DNA of 64,000 bases. Origin: Chelonoidis abingdonii (taxonomy: Eukaryota; Chordata; Testudines; Testudinidae). Within the stretch, counting starts at the first letter, position 1. Each line of letters begins with the position of its first letter. Shown here one piece after another: positions 47,713 through 59,715 of the stretch. The DNA lies in assembly GCF_003597395.2 (NCBI RefSeq), contig NC_133782.1, positions 9,316,534 through 9,380,533 on the forward strand. The letters are read 5' to 3'. The notes beneath the pieces were generated by a model that made no database searches, was not told where the DNA came from, and saw only the letters and a program-made list of their open reading frames with translations. A program made the position numbers and the translations under genes.

Positions 47713-48834
47713 ACTGTGTCAAATCCTGCCTTGCAATATGCATGCACAGCTGCTGTTGTAATCAACAGGCTTTTGCATATACATATTTGAGGGCAGAATC
47801 TGGCCCGCGGACTTCACAAACTGAATCATTAGTGATCCCACTGAAAGGAATGGGAATTGTGCAGTCTCTGGGGATCTGATTTGCTTGTTTCATCATTGAT
47901 ATGATAAATGGCTTAAAGCAATTAATTAGAAACTGTACCGCTATGACATTTGACCAGATTTACTGCATTCAGATTCACAGAGTTGGATTTGTATTGTAAG
48001 TATCTGCCTCTGACTTATACTGCTTCAAGCCCTAGTTGGCCCACACAGTTATGATGACTGCATGCCCCCAGTCAGGATCTGTGCACACAAAACCAATAGT
48101 TTGTACACATACTTACTGTGACACGTAAGTATGGTATGTGCAGTAATTATGCATGTACAGAGGAATGAAACAGCATGCATTTTGTGTGTGGTATTATATA
48201 TGTGGAGTTACAAAAATTTTAACCACATGGGCCTTGCAGGGCTTGAACAATCCCATGGGCTTTGTGTTATTTTAAAATGAAAATGAAAAATGTACTTTGC
48301 ATAATTTAAAAAAGCCTAAATATGCACATGTTCTTTAGAAGTGAAATTCCCACATGCCATACAAACTGTCTAGCCCACTCATTCCACAGCAGGAGTGGTG
48401 AGTGGGCGAGCACAACTCTCAGATCTAGCAGCCAAAACAATACAACTCCCTCAACCTAAGCAAACAGTCTTTCCTATGATATATGCTCCTGCTCACTGGG
48501 TCACCGTGGAGTCTGGCAGCAGGGCATGCAGGGGTTACAGAGAGCCCCTACACAGCCCCTCTGCTTCCTGGCTCTTCTATGCAATGAGGATGAGCAGGGT
48601 TTCTTCTTAGCAGAGTCAGACTAGAGACTTAATCAACATTTTCTATTAAAGATAGTAAGGGCCAGATTCTGCCACCCTTGTGGAGTAAAGTGCTATTCAA
48701 CAGGGCTAAGAGCATCAGAGATCATGCCTGAATGATTTTAGGAGAATTGTGCACATGATACATTTTAAATAACAGCCAGTTTGTAGAAGATGAGTAACAA
48801 TGAACAAATTCTTCATCTTTGTTCTACAGTATTT
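47713..48834. other. Noncoding sequence
   Basis: No gene recognised. A fragment near 48660-48700 (GGGCCAGATTCTGCC) may belong to a worn sauropsid repeat. Confidence 0.45.
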
Positions 48835-49070
48835 TTCTTCCGCATGGTAATAATATTTTGCACTTATAAAGAAATTTGCATGTTCAAAGCACTGTCCAAA
48901 CATTAACCAGTTAATCCTCAGATCATCCCAAAGAGTCCTTGTTATCATCACCATTGCATAGTTGGGGAAACTGAGGCACATAGCGGTGAAGTAACTTGCT
49001 TGGGGTCAAAGAATGAGTCGCTGACAGAGCCAATAATAGAATGCAGGGCCCAGCTCAAGCCTCTAGCCTA
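48835..49070 (-). repeat. MIR/L2-like ancient repeat, antisense
   Basis: TTGGGGAAACTGAGGCACAT, then GTAACTTGCTTGGGGTCA and GACAGAGCC, is a reversed MIR core. The upstream TTAACCAGTTAATCCTCAGA fits its L2-related tail. Confidence 0.75.
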
Positions 49071-50302
49071 CCATTGTTTAAAGAAGCAAATACAAGTAAT
49101 TTCTTTCAAGACATACTTCTATAATAAGCTGCATGATGTATTTCTTTGTTTATCATTTTAATTGAGATTTACTATTAAAAAACTGCTTAAGTCCATTTAA
49201 TTAATCATCTGCCAACATAAGAAATCTTAAAGTTATTATGAACACATTCATTATTACTTCATCCAACCTGTCTCCAGCTGAACGCCTACTTTTGTCTTTC
49301 ATAAGGCTCATAAGAGCAGAACGGGATCATAACACAAGTAACACTGTCGTAATGTGCATTTTAATTGACCGTTATTTAACCTCTCATTCTTGTGTGCCCT
49401 AGACAAAATGAAGCCTATTACATGAATTGGACATGTACTGCTTGGATGAACATATGGTCAATTGAATTGATTGAATCTCATTTTTACGAAGTCTTAGTCT
49501 TCTGTATTCATTGTGTCAAAGCCATCTACGGAATCAGACTGTTCTTTTCCTTAAAGACTCTCTCTCTCACTCTCATCAGGTCCTTAATTTTTGCCTTTTT
49601 ATAATCTGAGGACTGATTAATCTTCATAACAGTCATCACCACCAACAGTTTCTCCGGTAAAGATATGTCAGTGCAGAGAATGCAGCTTTGTCAAACTTTG
49701 GTATGAAGATGAAGTAAAGGAAATTCAGTGCAGTGAAGGGTGTTGTTTGGTTTACTGTTAAGTTTTGAAGTCCCAGAAGACAAGTCTTACAGCTCTGAAA
49801 TCAAGATAAAATGAACTATATCTACTTTGCTACAGGTGGCTCAGCAGTGTGGAAACATTCCAGATACTCATTATATATGATATACATAAGAAAAGTGAAA
49901 ATAGTTCTTTCCAATGTATTGTAATATCAATGTCCTGAGGTTGTAGATTTGGTCTTTGTGAGTACTATTAAGAATAACAGCATATGATTCTGTTGTAGAT
50001 TTTTTTCCAGATGAAATCTCCCCCAATTAACTCAGTCAGGGTAGGTAGAAAGATACTGGCTGTTATTCAGTAGCTGCTTAAATTTATTCTCTGATGGAAA
50101 TTCATCATTATGGGTGAAATTCATCTGAGTATGGAGGGTCAACACAAGGCATATGTACAGTTAGAGCCCTCTCTCCATTTAAGGTTCTGCTGAAGGCTAT
50201 AAGTGGGCTGAAGTTTTGCATAAATCCTTATTCTGCACTGGAGTGAAATTCACTTGACGGGGTCTTTACACTATTTTTCATGCATGAGGTATGAAAGCAT
50301 TC
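49071..50302. other. AT-rich noncoding sequence
   Basis: No gene recognised. The piece at about 50110-50265 may be a worn repeat (GTGAAATTCATCTGAG repeated loosely as GTGAAATTCACTTGAC). Confidence 0.45.
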
Positions 50303-51866
50303 TGTGATGTGTCATTCCATATTATTTATGAAAATATGCTTATGATTTGAATGGGACATAACTGAGATCTACTTTATGCCAGATGGCTCATGTGAGATAT
50401 CATTGGAAAGTTATGGTTTACTGAATGCAATTATCCAATTTGTATGCCTATATCATTCCTATATCTGAAGTTACGAATATTGACTATGTATCTGTATTTC
50501 AACTGTGCTACTTTGGGTGATGCTCACTGCTAACACTTCAGGTACAACAATGGAAAAGCCAGACAGGGTGGATGCATAGGCGCTGACTCTGTGGGTGCTC
50601 CGGGGAGAAAAATTGGTGGGTGCTCTGCACCCACTGTTAGCCAAACTCCCCGTCACACCTCACCTCCTCCTCCGCCTCCTCCCCTGAGTGTGCCGCGTCC
50701 CCGCTCCTCCCCCTTCCCTCTCAGCACTTGCCGGTGCCAAACACCTCTAGCAAGCTCTGGGAGGGAGGGAGAGGAGTCAGAACATGGCATGCTCAGGGGA
50801 GGAGGCGAGGCCGGGGCGGGGATTTGGAGAAGGAGTCGGAATAGGGGAAGGGAGGGGGCAGAGTGGGGGTGGGGACTTTGGGGAAAGGGGCAGGAGAGGG
50901 CATGGCAGGGGTGGAGTCGGGCCGGGACTGGGGGTAGACGGGGGTCGAGCACCCACCAGCGCCAGAAGTAGTTGGTGCCTATGGGTGGATGGCCCATCAG
51001 TGAGGGCAACAGGTGTGAAAATCTTGGCCTTCCTCTGGACACTCCATACTGCTACTGGCTCATGGATGCTGTGATCCTACAGAGTCAGGTGGGCTTGTCA
51101 CCTGATACTAAAATATTACCTGGGACTTCTTGTGACTTTCCACTGTAAGGGAAGGAGGGTCAAGTTTGGGGAAAAAAAGGATTCCTGCCTTATGTAAATC
51201 CTATTTAAGGATGGAGAGGAAGGCAAACAGGACACCTCCTCTCCATGGCCTGTCTGCCCACGAAGAAAAACTAAAGGCAAGGGGGGAGTCCAGACAGACA
51301 GGAATCCAGTTTGAAAAGGAATATAACTGGTCCTCTGAACCACAGAAATTTTGCAACTTGCCTGCAATAATATCTATGGAGAGAAAAACTATTTGTAACC
51401 AATTTCTTTTGTGAAACTAGCTTATTTTGTGTGTTTGATTTCATTTGCTTTGTAATCTGCTTTGTTCTGTTTGTTACCCATTTTACTACTTAAAATCTGC
51501 CTTTTATAGCTAATAAAATTTGTTTTGTTTATTATTAAACCCAATTTCTGTCATTTCTAACAGGAGCGGAGGCAAGAAGTGTGCACACCTCTCCAAATTG
51601 AGGAAAGGGGCAAATTTCATATTATATCTTTCAATCTGCAGTCCAAGGGAGGTGGACTTCTGAGTGCTAAATCAAGTCGCAGAAGCTCAGTCTTCCAAGA
51701 GCTGATCTGCAGCTGGATGTGGCCCTGCCTCTGTGTGTGTTTTAGAGGAGGTTTTAAGAGCCTGGCTCAGCAAGACAGATTAAAGGGGGCTCATGCTGGC
51801 AGAACAGGCAGACTCAGTGGTATCTCAGCACATCAGGTGGCATCCCAAGGAGTCCAACCTGTCACA
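50303..51866 (+). mobile_element. Solo LTR 3, plus orientation, with nested hAT
   Basis: Begins TGTGATGTGTCATTCC and ends CCAACCTGTCACA, flanked by a perfect 5-bp duplication CATTC (50298-50302 and 51867-51871). An AATAAA polyadenylation signal is at 51512-51517, followed by a GT-rich stretch, which fixes the plus orientation. No internal retroelement genes adjoin, so it is a solo LTR. Removing the hAT at 50575-50983 and one target copy leaves about 1.15 kb. Confidence 0.88.
50575..50983 (+). mobile_element. hAT family D, copy 2, nested in LTR 3
   Basis: Perfect 8-bp duplication GGTGGATG at 50567-50574 and 50984-50991. Termini CATAGGCGCTGAC and TTGGTGCCTATG are inverted, and GTGGGTGCTCTGCACCCACT is the internal palindrome shared with 22321-22726. 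It is younger than the LTR that contains it. GC-rich frames on both strands are not genes. Confidence 0.92.
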
Positions 51867-51871
51867 CATTC

Positions 51872-54800
51872 ATAAATTAATAAGTTGGTAGATGATATTT
51901 AAATTTAAGGGACATGCTTAAAAATTATTAGTTCTAAAACTTAATATACTCTCCAAATGTTCATGTATTACACGTTTGGCTTTCATTGCTCCAACAGTGC
52001 ATTCATAATTTTATTATTTACCACCACCACCACCACCACCACCACCACCACCACAGATGATCTCGGATGCCTTTCATCTTTAAACATTAGCTAACAAAGC
52101 CTCACATAATGCAGTGGAGATACAATATTTTAACTATAATTATCTTCTCTAAAAAACAGAGAAGGAACCGAAGGCAGAGATATTAAAGTCCGGGCCTTAA
52201 GAAGTGTACGTTTCACAGCACATAGGCATGGAAATGTGCAATCCCACCTTGAAGCACTTGCATGCATCTGCCCTGTTTGCACAAAATAGACACATACATG
52301 GGTGTGCTTTTGAATATTTGAGCCTATGAGGTTTTTCGAAGGTTGCAGGAGGGGTTAGTGTCAAAGCTGGGATTAACACGCAGTTATTTCTGGTTTCTAG
52401 ACCTAGTCTCAGACCACCAGATCCCCTTCCTTAGCCATCCTACAAATCCCTGTCCATGGACGCTCTAGTAGAGATATCAAGGCACACAGGTCTATGGACT
52501 CTCCACACACCATATTTCCCTCACACAGAAGAACCACACCACTTCCACTGGTTATCAGGTGTTCCAATTGCATGAAGAGGAGGAGCGAATAGTTACTTAT
52601 CCCCAGTTGATCAAATTCAATTTTACATCAAGTACATCCAAACTCACGCATAGCTACTTTGCCCCACAGACTTATCAATGGGGCCAGCAAATACAATCAA
52701 CTTAATTTGTCATTATTCCTTAAAGTACATTCTCCAAGATCATACAGTGCAGTACTTCTGGGTACAATGTTAAAAACAGAACTGCCCCCTATTTTATTTT
52801 ATCTCTGATTTATAACACAGTTTTAGGGACTGATGCAAAACCCACTGAACTTAATGAGAGTCTTTTTAATTCACTCCAATGGGCTTTGGGTCAGGGCCTT
52901 TTAAACACCAAACAAGCTAATATAACTTCTTTCATGTGCCTTCGATTCACAAAAAAACAATTTTTTTAAAAAAACTAAAAACTCACAGAATCTGTGATTG
53001 TCTCAATCTATTTAACTGCTTAAAAATGTATCTTTTTCCCATGGAAAAACATCCACACTGCAGTCTTCCCCCCTTATCATTGGTTAACCAAATACGCGTA
53101 TATTAAGATGTACTTTTTAAATCTACCTTTTTTGGTCAATTTTAACCATGCAAATTCTAAAAAGCCTCATATTGCCAGACATGTAGGAAAAACTAATGCT
53201 ACAGGTGTTTGCAAAACCCAGTGATAATGCATGACAGATAATGTAGAGAAATTCATGAAATAATAGTGCCACAGGAGGGTCCAGCAAAATATGAATATCA
53301 CACAATCAATTCTAATCTACTACAGGTGTGACTGCCTCATTATTATTAAATAAAACCAAGCTGGGTGTGGAAAAGAAAACATGTTTTGCATTGGAAAGGA
53401 AAATAGAAGCTGGCACTTTATGCTGGACTGTATTTCAGGACAGAGTCATAACTCTTAATCAGCTACAGCCTACATCCAATCCAACCAATTGTGTAATTAG
53501 AATAATAAATATACCAATCAATTCTTTTCATAGAAGTAAGAAAACAAAGACCTTGCCAAATTTAACTTTCATTGCACACTAATGTGCACTGAACATCTGC
53601 TGTCACAGTTCAGTGAAGTCAGGTTTCTTTTTTTTTATGCAACATAACTCATTTAAACAAAAAATTTTAATGTTGAAAACTGACTAGTCCATTTTTCATG
53701 CAGATTGTACTTTTCCCAATGAATCTTGTACACTTTAGGCCTGGGTGTAAGTGCTGTAAATGGGGCTTGTAGCACTCCCTATCAAGATGGCCCAACGCCA
53801 TTATAAAATGCTATTCAGCTACAAATAACTTTGCCAACACTTAACTGCTTGGGTTGAAATTTTCCATGCTGATTGCCTGCTTCAGATGAATATTTTTTTT
53901 AGTTGCAAAATTTCAGCCAAAATGGTTCAGCTGTTTCCTAGAATGAGGTTAGCGAGATACAGGTTTTGCCCACACTAAAAAAATTCTGGCCAATATTTCT
54001 TTGAAACCGTCTAGTGCCTGAATGGTTTGGAACAGGGACTTGAAATTGGGGGAGGATGGGGGGTGCTTTTTGCTGTTCCTGTGAATATTTGCTCAAATTT
54101 GGTCAAGTTATAAACCTTTGAAAAATTTCAGCCTGCTCTCAGTAGAGACTTTCTAGAGTTTAAATTACAAACCCTGAAGATTCTATCTGCACTGAGCATG
54201 CTCCAGCCTAGAGCTAAGTGGGACTTTCCCTGAAATTGCTGGTTTCGGCTGCTGTGGGCCATGCCAGGGCCAAGCCCTGGAACTGTAAAAAGGGAGATTC
54301 TCTTTCCTGTGCTCTAAATACCTTCAGGCTGGCACCCAGACAGCACTCAGGAGCTTGATTCAAATGCAAAAGGGACATGAGAATGACCTGGGGGTAAATG
54401 GACAAAGTAGATTGGGACAAGAAGCATAAGGGGAAGGCCAGGACTGGAGGCAGTTGATGGGACAAGAAGGAAACAAACTGGGAGTTGATGTGTGTGTGTG
54501 TCGGGTGACCAGGAATGGCTGGCAAAGACACAGGGACAAAGGGCTTGAGAGGGCGGGTCATTAAGACTGGACAAAGTGCCTGGGGAGCAACGCTAGGCAT
54601 GGGAGTCAATGGGAATGGGGAACATGGCAGGGTGCAACTAGAGGCAGGGAAGGAGAGAGACAGATTGGCTGATGTATCCCTAAAGGGCTAGAATCTTCTG
54701 ACGGTTACATGGGGTAAATCCTGGGTAACGCAGTTTACAGGGCTGACTGAGTTTGGCTCATGATTTATTCTGATGCAAGGCTCCAAAGACCCCTGTACAA

Positions 54801-55311
54801 TAGTAGGTTTTCTGATCAGCTGATCAAACTCCTCTAGACACGTAAAGCTCCCTTGAATGCACACAAATACATCTAGAGTACTTCTGATAAGACACAGAAA
54901 CCAGAGACAGGGTCCATTTGATGCAAATAGTATTTTACACTAAAATGCTTTATGCCTGAATTAGATTTTGCAAAAACTTGCCTGTGCAAAGTTATATGTA
55001 AAAGACATGCCAGTGAAGATATTCCTGACTTCTGAACTTGATAATTCACCCCTTAGTATGGTCATGGCATTATATTTTTTAAAATGGAAATCTATTTCAA
55101 AGAGATTGCCTGAAAGCTATAGAATATGTCACTAGGCTAATCATAGTAAAGTAATACAGCAGACACTATTAAGAATTCAGCGATGACTGACTCTCCCGGG
55201 GTTTTTGAGGTAACTGCAGCATTTTGCTGTACTGCAATCAATATAGAAAGACTGTGTTACGTCTTAAATGGAAACCACCCTGTACTTTTTTCTCCCAGCA
55301 TTTAAGAGCAT
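51872..55311. other. Mostly unique sequence with old repeat pieces
   Basis: Antisense MIR-like pieces may lie at about 52085-52195 and 52335-52425. A further worn repeat may cover 53880-54200. A TG run lies at 54489-54501. No gene is recognised. Confidence 0.45.
52020..52054. repeat. (ACC)n microsatellite
   Basis: Uninterrupted ACC units over 35 bases, about 11.7 copies. Confidence 0.95.
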
Positions 55312-56099
55312 TGTGACGGTCCACGCCCCTAGGGTCAGGGCAGCGTGGCCTATCCGTCACAGTCTATAAAGCACCCCTTCTGTGAAGGGCAGCATGGCCT
55401 AGTGGCCAGAGTCTGTAGCACCACCCTTTGGTGCAGGGTAATGTGGCCTAGCAGCCAGAGTCTACAGAGCTGCCCACTGATGCATGGCAGCAGGGCCTAA
55501 CGGCCAGAGTCCATAAAGTAGCCCTTTGATGTAAGGCAGCATGGCCTAGTGGCCAGAGTCTATAGCACTGGGGCGCTCTTTATGGGGTGTGGCAGCCCTG
55601 GTAGGGGGGGCCCAGGCCCACCTGACTCCACCAGGCCCCGACCCAGGCCCTAACAGTGGCGTAGCGGCTTGCCACTGACTCAGCAGGGGGGTTCTACCAA
55701 AACACACTGAGTTTCCCCAGGTGGGAGGTACTACTCTATCACCCTCCCTGAGTCACTTCCTACCAGAGTCTCTGTTGGGGTTTCCCATGAGATGTCAGGT
55801 CGTCTGTGCTTGGCAGGGCCAGTTGTCTACAGGGATTCCTCCAGATGCCGAGGTGCAGGTGGGCCATGGATGGTTTCGATTCCTGGCGCAGTCAGAGGTT
55901 GTGGCTGGCCCTCCGCAGGAGCTTCCCAGACAGGTCCTTCCCCGGCAGCTTCCAGCCCAGAATGAGCTGGTCTCCTTCCCTTTATACTACTAGAGCACTT
56001 GGAGCATGCCCAGTCTTGCCAGGAAGGCGCGACTTATGCTGTCAATACCATGGGCTTAACTCTGTCTGGGCTAGTGCGGGGTAAACAGACCCCATCACA
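55312..56099 (-). mobile_element. Solo LTR 4, minus orientation, with 49-bp tandem repeats
   Basis: TG...CA ends (TGTGACGG and CATCACA) are flanked by a perfect 5-bp duplication AGCAT (55307-55311 and 56100-56104). On the minus strand it begins TGTGATGGGGTCTGTTTACC and has a TATA-like GTATAAAGGG at about 55979-55988. The tandem array at 55338-55582 would lie in its R/U5 part. No internal genes adjoin. Confidence 0.85.
55338..55582. repeat. 49-bp tandem repeat, five units
   Basis: Unit starts fall at 55338, 55387, 55436, 55485 and 55534, an exact 49-bp spacing. The shared core is GGCAGCATGGCCTAGTGGCC followed by AGAGTCTATA. Units differ by substitutions only, so the array is fairly old or has been kept in register. 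Confidence 0.88.
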
Positions 56100-56104
56100 A
56101 GCAT

Positions 56105-56783
56105 ATTTTGTAAGGTGCTCAGCACTCTGGACCCAGTTCAGCAAAGTACTTAACCTTGTGCTTATTTTTTATGGCACTTCCCAGAGCTTAAGTTTAAGCA
56201 TGTGCTTTAGCAGATCATGACTAAAACACTCAGTGTCTGGGCAGGATCAAGGCCTAAATGAACTAATGCTTGCAGAATCGATTGCACAGTAAACTCTGGA
56301 GAATGAAACCCTCTGTTTATTCACAGGAAAACCACAGCATGGATGGTGGGCATGTCAAATTTCAGCCTTGCACACTCCAAACCACCATCTGGATAGGATC
56401 TTCCTGCTTGCTGAAGTGAACAGACAGCTAAATTTCATCCCATTCAATTCCTGGTCTCTGCTGAGACTGCCAGTTATGTTACCACCAAAGAACCAGCAGT
56501 GGGCAAATTTTACTCATTGACCCACACTGCATTTAACCAGTGATGTAGTGGTGAACGGATCTGTGCTCCACTATCAAATGTAAAAGAGCAATATTTAACT
56601 AATACTGAACTGTGTCCCAGTAATACTTCAGAAATTATATATATTAGTACCCGGAGAGCCCAAACCAAAAACAAGCAGAGAAAATGTGCACAAATTCTAA
56701 GGTCTCCCAGAATTCCAAGAATGGACCACGGCTTAGAACTCCTCTGAAACTGGTCACACAAAGCCTTATGAAACCTAAAAACT
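56105..56783. other. Noncoding sequence with a worn repeat
   Basis: About 56128-56260 (CCCAGTTCAGCAAAGTACTT, AAGCATGTGCTTTAGCAG) is probably an ancient sauropsid repeat, also seen near 32940. No gene. Confidence 0.5.
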
Positions 56784-57290
56784 TTCATAGAATCATAGGA
56801 CTGGAAGGGACCTCGAGAGGTCATCTAGTCCCATCCTCTGCACTCATGACAGGACGAAGTATTATCTAGATCATCCCTGACAGGTGTTTGTCTAACCCAC
56901 TCTTAAAAATCTCCAATGATGGAAATTCCACAACCTCCCTGGGCAATTTATTCCAGTGTTAAACCATGCTGACAGTCAGGAAGTTTTTCCTAACATCCAA
57001 CCTAAATCCCCCTTGCTGCAATTTAAGCCGATTGCTTCTTGTCCTATCCTCAGAGGTTAAGAACAATAATTTTTCTCCCTCCTCCTTGTAATCTTTTATG
57101 TACCTGAAAACTGTTATCGTGTCCCCTCAGTCTTCTTTTTCAAGACTAAACAAACCTAATTTTTTCAGTCCTCCCTGGTAGTCATGTTTTCTACACCTTT
57201 AAAGATTTTTGTTCCTCTTCTCTGGACTTTCTCCAATTTATCCACATCTTTCCTAAAATGTGGCACCAAGAACCAGATACAATACTCCAG

Positions 57291-57557
57291 TTAAGGCCTA
57301 ATCAGCACAGAGTAAAGCAGAAGAATTACTTCTCGTGTCTTGCTTACAACACTCCTGCTAATGCATTTCAGAATGATGTTAGCTTTTTTTGCAACCTTGT
57401 TACACTGTTGACTCATATTTAGATTGTGGTCCACTATGACTCCCAGATCTCTTTCCTCAGTACTTCTTCCTAGGCAGTCATTTCCCATTTTGTATGTGTG
57501 CAACTCACTGTTCCTCCCTAAGTGGAATACTTTGCATTTGTCCTTATTGAATTTCAT
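57291..57557 (-). pseudogene. CR1 ORF2 fragment: reverse transcriptase, C-terminal part
   Basis: An open segment of 88 residues begins MKFNKDKCKVFHLG and contains STEERDLGVIVDHNL, both hallmarks of the region after the catalytic site in CR1 reverse transcriptase. It is in the same frame as the segments at 57600-57827 and 58179-58469, separated by stop codons. In an intact element it would serve target-primed reverse transcription in the nucleus. Here it is a fossil. Confidence 0.9.
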
Positions 57558-57599
57558 CCTGTTTACTTCAGATCATTTCTCCAGTTTATCCAGATCATT

Positions 57600-57827
57600 T
57601 TAAATTATAATCCTATCCTCCAAAGCACTTGCAATCCCTCCCAGCTTGGTATCATCTGCAAACTTTACAAATGTACTCTCTATGCCATTATCTAAATTAC
57701 TGATGAAGATATTTAACTGAACCGGACCCAGAACCAATCCCTGTGGGATCCCACTCGTTATGCCCTTCCAGCATGACTGGGAACTGATAACTACTCTCTG
57801 GGAACGGTTTTCCAACCAGTTATGCAT
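57600..57827 (-). pseudogene. CR1 ORF2 fragment: reverse transcriptase catalytic part
   Basis: The segment carries SGIPQG (residues 25-30), then GPVQLNIFISNLDNGIE and the active-site motif FADD (residues 56-59) followed by TKLGG. These are reverse transcriptase motifs of the palm domain, with F in place of Y in the YADD box, as is usual for CR1. The frame stays open upstream of the M for at least 12 more codons (LGKCNLDGATIRW before MHNW), so that M is internal and not a real start. Confidence 0.92.
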
Positions 57828-58178
57828 CCACCTTATAGTAGCTCCATCTAGGTTGCATTTCCCTAGTTTATGAGGAGGTCATGCAAAAGAGTATCAAAAA
57901 ATTTACTAAAGTCAAGATATACCACATCTACCATTTATTCCCTATCCACAAGGCTTGTTCCCCTGTCAAAGAAAGCTATCAGGTTGGTTTGACATGATTT
58001 GTTTAACAAATCCCTGCTGTTACTTATCACCTTATTATCTTCTAGATGTTCGCAAACTGATTGCTTAATTATTTGCTCCATTATCTTTCTGGGTACAGAA
58101 ATTAAGCTGACTGGTCTGTAATTCCCCAGGTTGTCCTTATTTCACTTTTTAATCGATTGACACTGTATTTGCCCTTTT

Positions 58179-58469
58179 CTAATCTTCTGGAATCTCTCCC
58201 GTCTTCCATGACTTTTCAAAGATAATCGCTAATGGCTCAGATATCTCCTTAGTCAGCTCCTTGAGTATTCTAGGATGCATTTCATCACGCCCTGGTGACT
58301 TGAAAACATCTAACTTCTCTAAGTAATTTTTAACTTGTTCTTTCCCTATTTTAGCCCCTGATCCTACCTCATTTTCATTGGCATTCACTATGTTAGATGT
58401 CCAATCATCACCGACCTTCTTGGTGAAAACTGAAACAAAGAAGTCATTAAGCACCTCTGCCATTTCCAC
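58179..58469 (-). pseudogene. CR1 ORF2 fragment: reverse transcriptase N-terminal part
   Basis: The 96-residue segment starts near [14 protein letters not shown] and contains [16 protein letters not shown] (residues 57-72), the CR1 form of the first reverse transcriptase block (usually PGPDG.HPR.LKEL). It shares its frame with the two segments downstream on the minus strand. Confidence 0.9.
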
Positions 58470-59049
58470 ATTTTTCTGTTATTGTTTTTCTCCCTTCATT
58501 GAGTAATGGGCCTACCCTGTCCTTGGTCTTCCTCTTACTTCTAATGTATTTGTAGAATGTTTTCTTGTTACCCTTTTATGTCTCTAGCTAGTTTGATCTC
58601 GTTTTGTGCTTTGGCCTTTCTAAGTTTATCCCTATATACTTGTTTATAGTCATCCTTTGTAATTTGACCTAGTTTCCCCTTTTTGTAGGGCTCTTTTTTG
58701 AGTTTTAGATCATTGAAGACCTCCTGGGTAAGCCATACTTCCTATCTTTCCTACGCAGAGGGATAGTTTGCTCTTGTGCCCTTAATAAATGTCTCCAAAA
58801 AACAGCCAACTGTCTTCAATTATTTTTCCTCTTAGATTTGTTTCCCATGGGATCTTACCTACTAACTCTGAGTTTGCTGAAGTCTGCCTTCTTGAAATCC
58901 ATTGTCTTCATTTTTCCGTTCTCCCTCCTACCATTCCATAGAATCATGAACTCTGTCATTTCGGGATCACTTTCACCCAAGCTGCCTTCCACTTTCTAAT
59001 TCTCACTCAGTTCCTCCATAGTTGTCAAGATCAAATCTAGAACAGCCTC

Positions 59050-59349
59050 TCACCCCAGTAGCTTTCTCCACCTTCTAAAATTAAAAATGGTCTCCAATAC
59101 ATTCCAAGAACTTGTTGGATAATCTGTGCCCTGCTGTGTTATTTTCCAACAGATGTCTGAGTAGTTGAAGTCCCCCATCAACACCAAGTCCTGTGCTTTG
59201 GATGATTTTGTTAGTTGTTTAAAAAAAGCCTCATCCACTTCTTCCTGGTTAGGTGGTGTGTAGTAGACCCCTACCATGACATCACCCTTGTTTTTTACAT
59301 CTTTTATCCTTGCCCAGAGACTTTCAACAAGTCTGTCTCCTATTTCCAT
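59050..59349 (-). pseudogene. CR1 ORF2 fragment: AP-type endonuclease
   Basis: The 99-residue segment includes VGVYYTPPNQ (26-35) and [14 protein letters not shown] (55-68), the conserved asparagine-bearing motif of the apurinic-type endonuclease that nicks target DNA. Its frame differs from that of the reverse transcriptase segments, so at least one frameshift separates them. The catalytic part upstream is represented only by decayed sequence to about 59715. Confidence 0.9.
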
Positions 59350-59715
59350 CTCAACCTCAGTTCAAGTGTATACACTTTTAATATATACTATAAGGCAACA
59401 CCTCCTCCCTTTTTTCTCTCCCTGCCTTCCTGAGCAAGCTGTATCCTTCTATACCAATATTCCAGTCATGCGTATTATCCCATCAAGTCTCTGTGATGCC
59501 AACTATGTCATAGCTGTGTTTATTTACTAGCATTTCACATTCTTCCTGCTTATTTCTCATACTTCTTGCATTAGTACGCAGACATCTAAGATACTGATTT
59601 GACACCCAACCCCTCCGCCCAGTTCTGTCCTGTCTTTCTTTTATCCCTGCTATAACAGCTCATGCTCCTCCTCAATTTCTGACCCTTCTCCCAGGTCTCC
59701 ATGTTTTGATCATTT

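Larger units (their letters stand above)
56784..59715 (-). mobile_element. CR1 LINE, 5'-truncated, about 2.9 kb, minus strand
   Basis: The 3' end lies at 56784 (minus strand TCCTATGATTCTATGAA). Moving up the minus strand come the 3' UTR (about 56784-57290), reverse transcriptase segments (57291-58469) and endonuclease (to at least 59349), reaching about 59715. The 5' UTR and ORF1 are absent. Several stops and at least one frame change make it inactive. It is the longest retroelement in the window. Confidence 0.93.

Noticed and set aside
55338..55582. A CRISPR-like array
   Set aside because: Units are adjacent with no spacers, vary by substitution, lie inside an LTR, and the genome is a vertebrate one.
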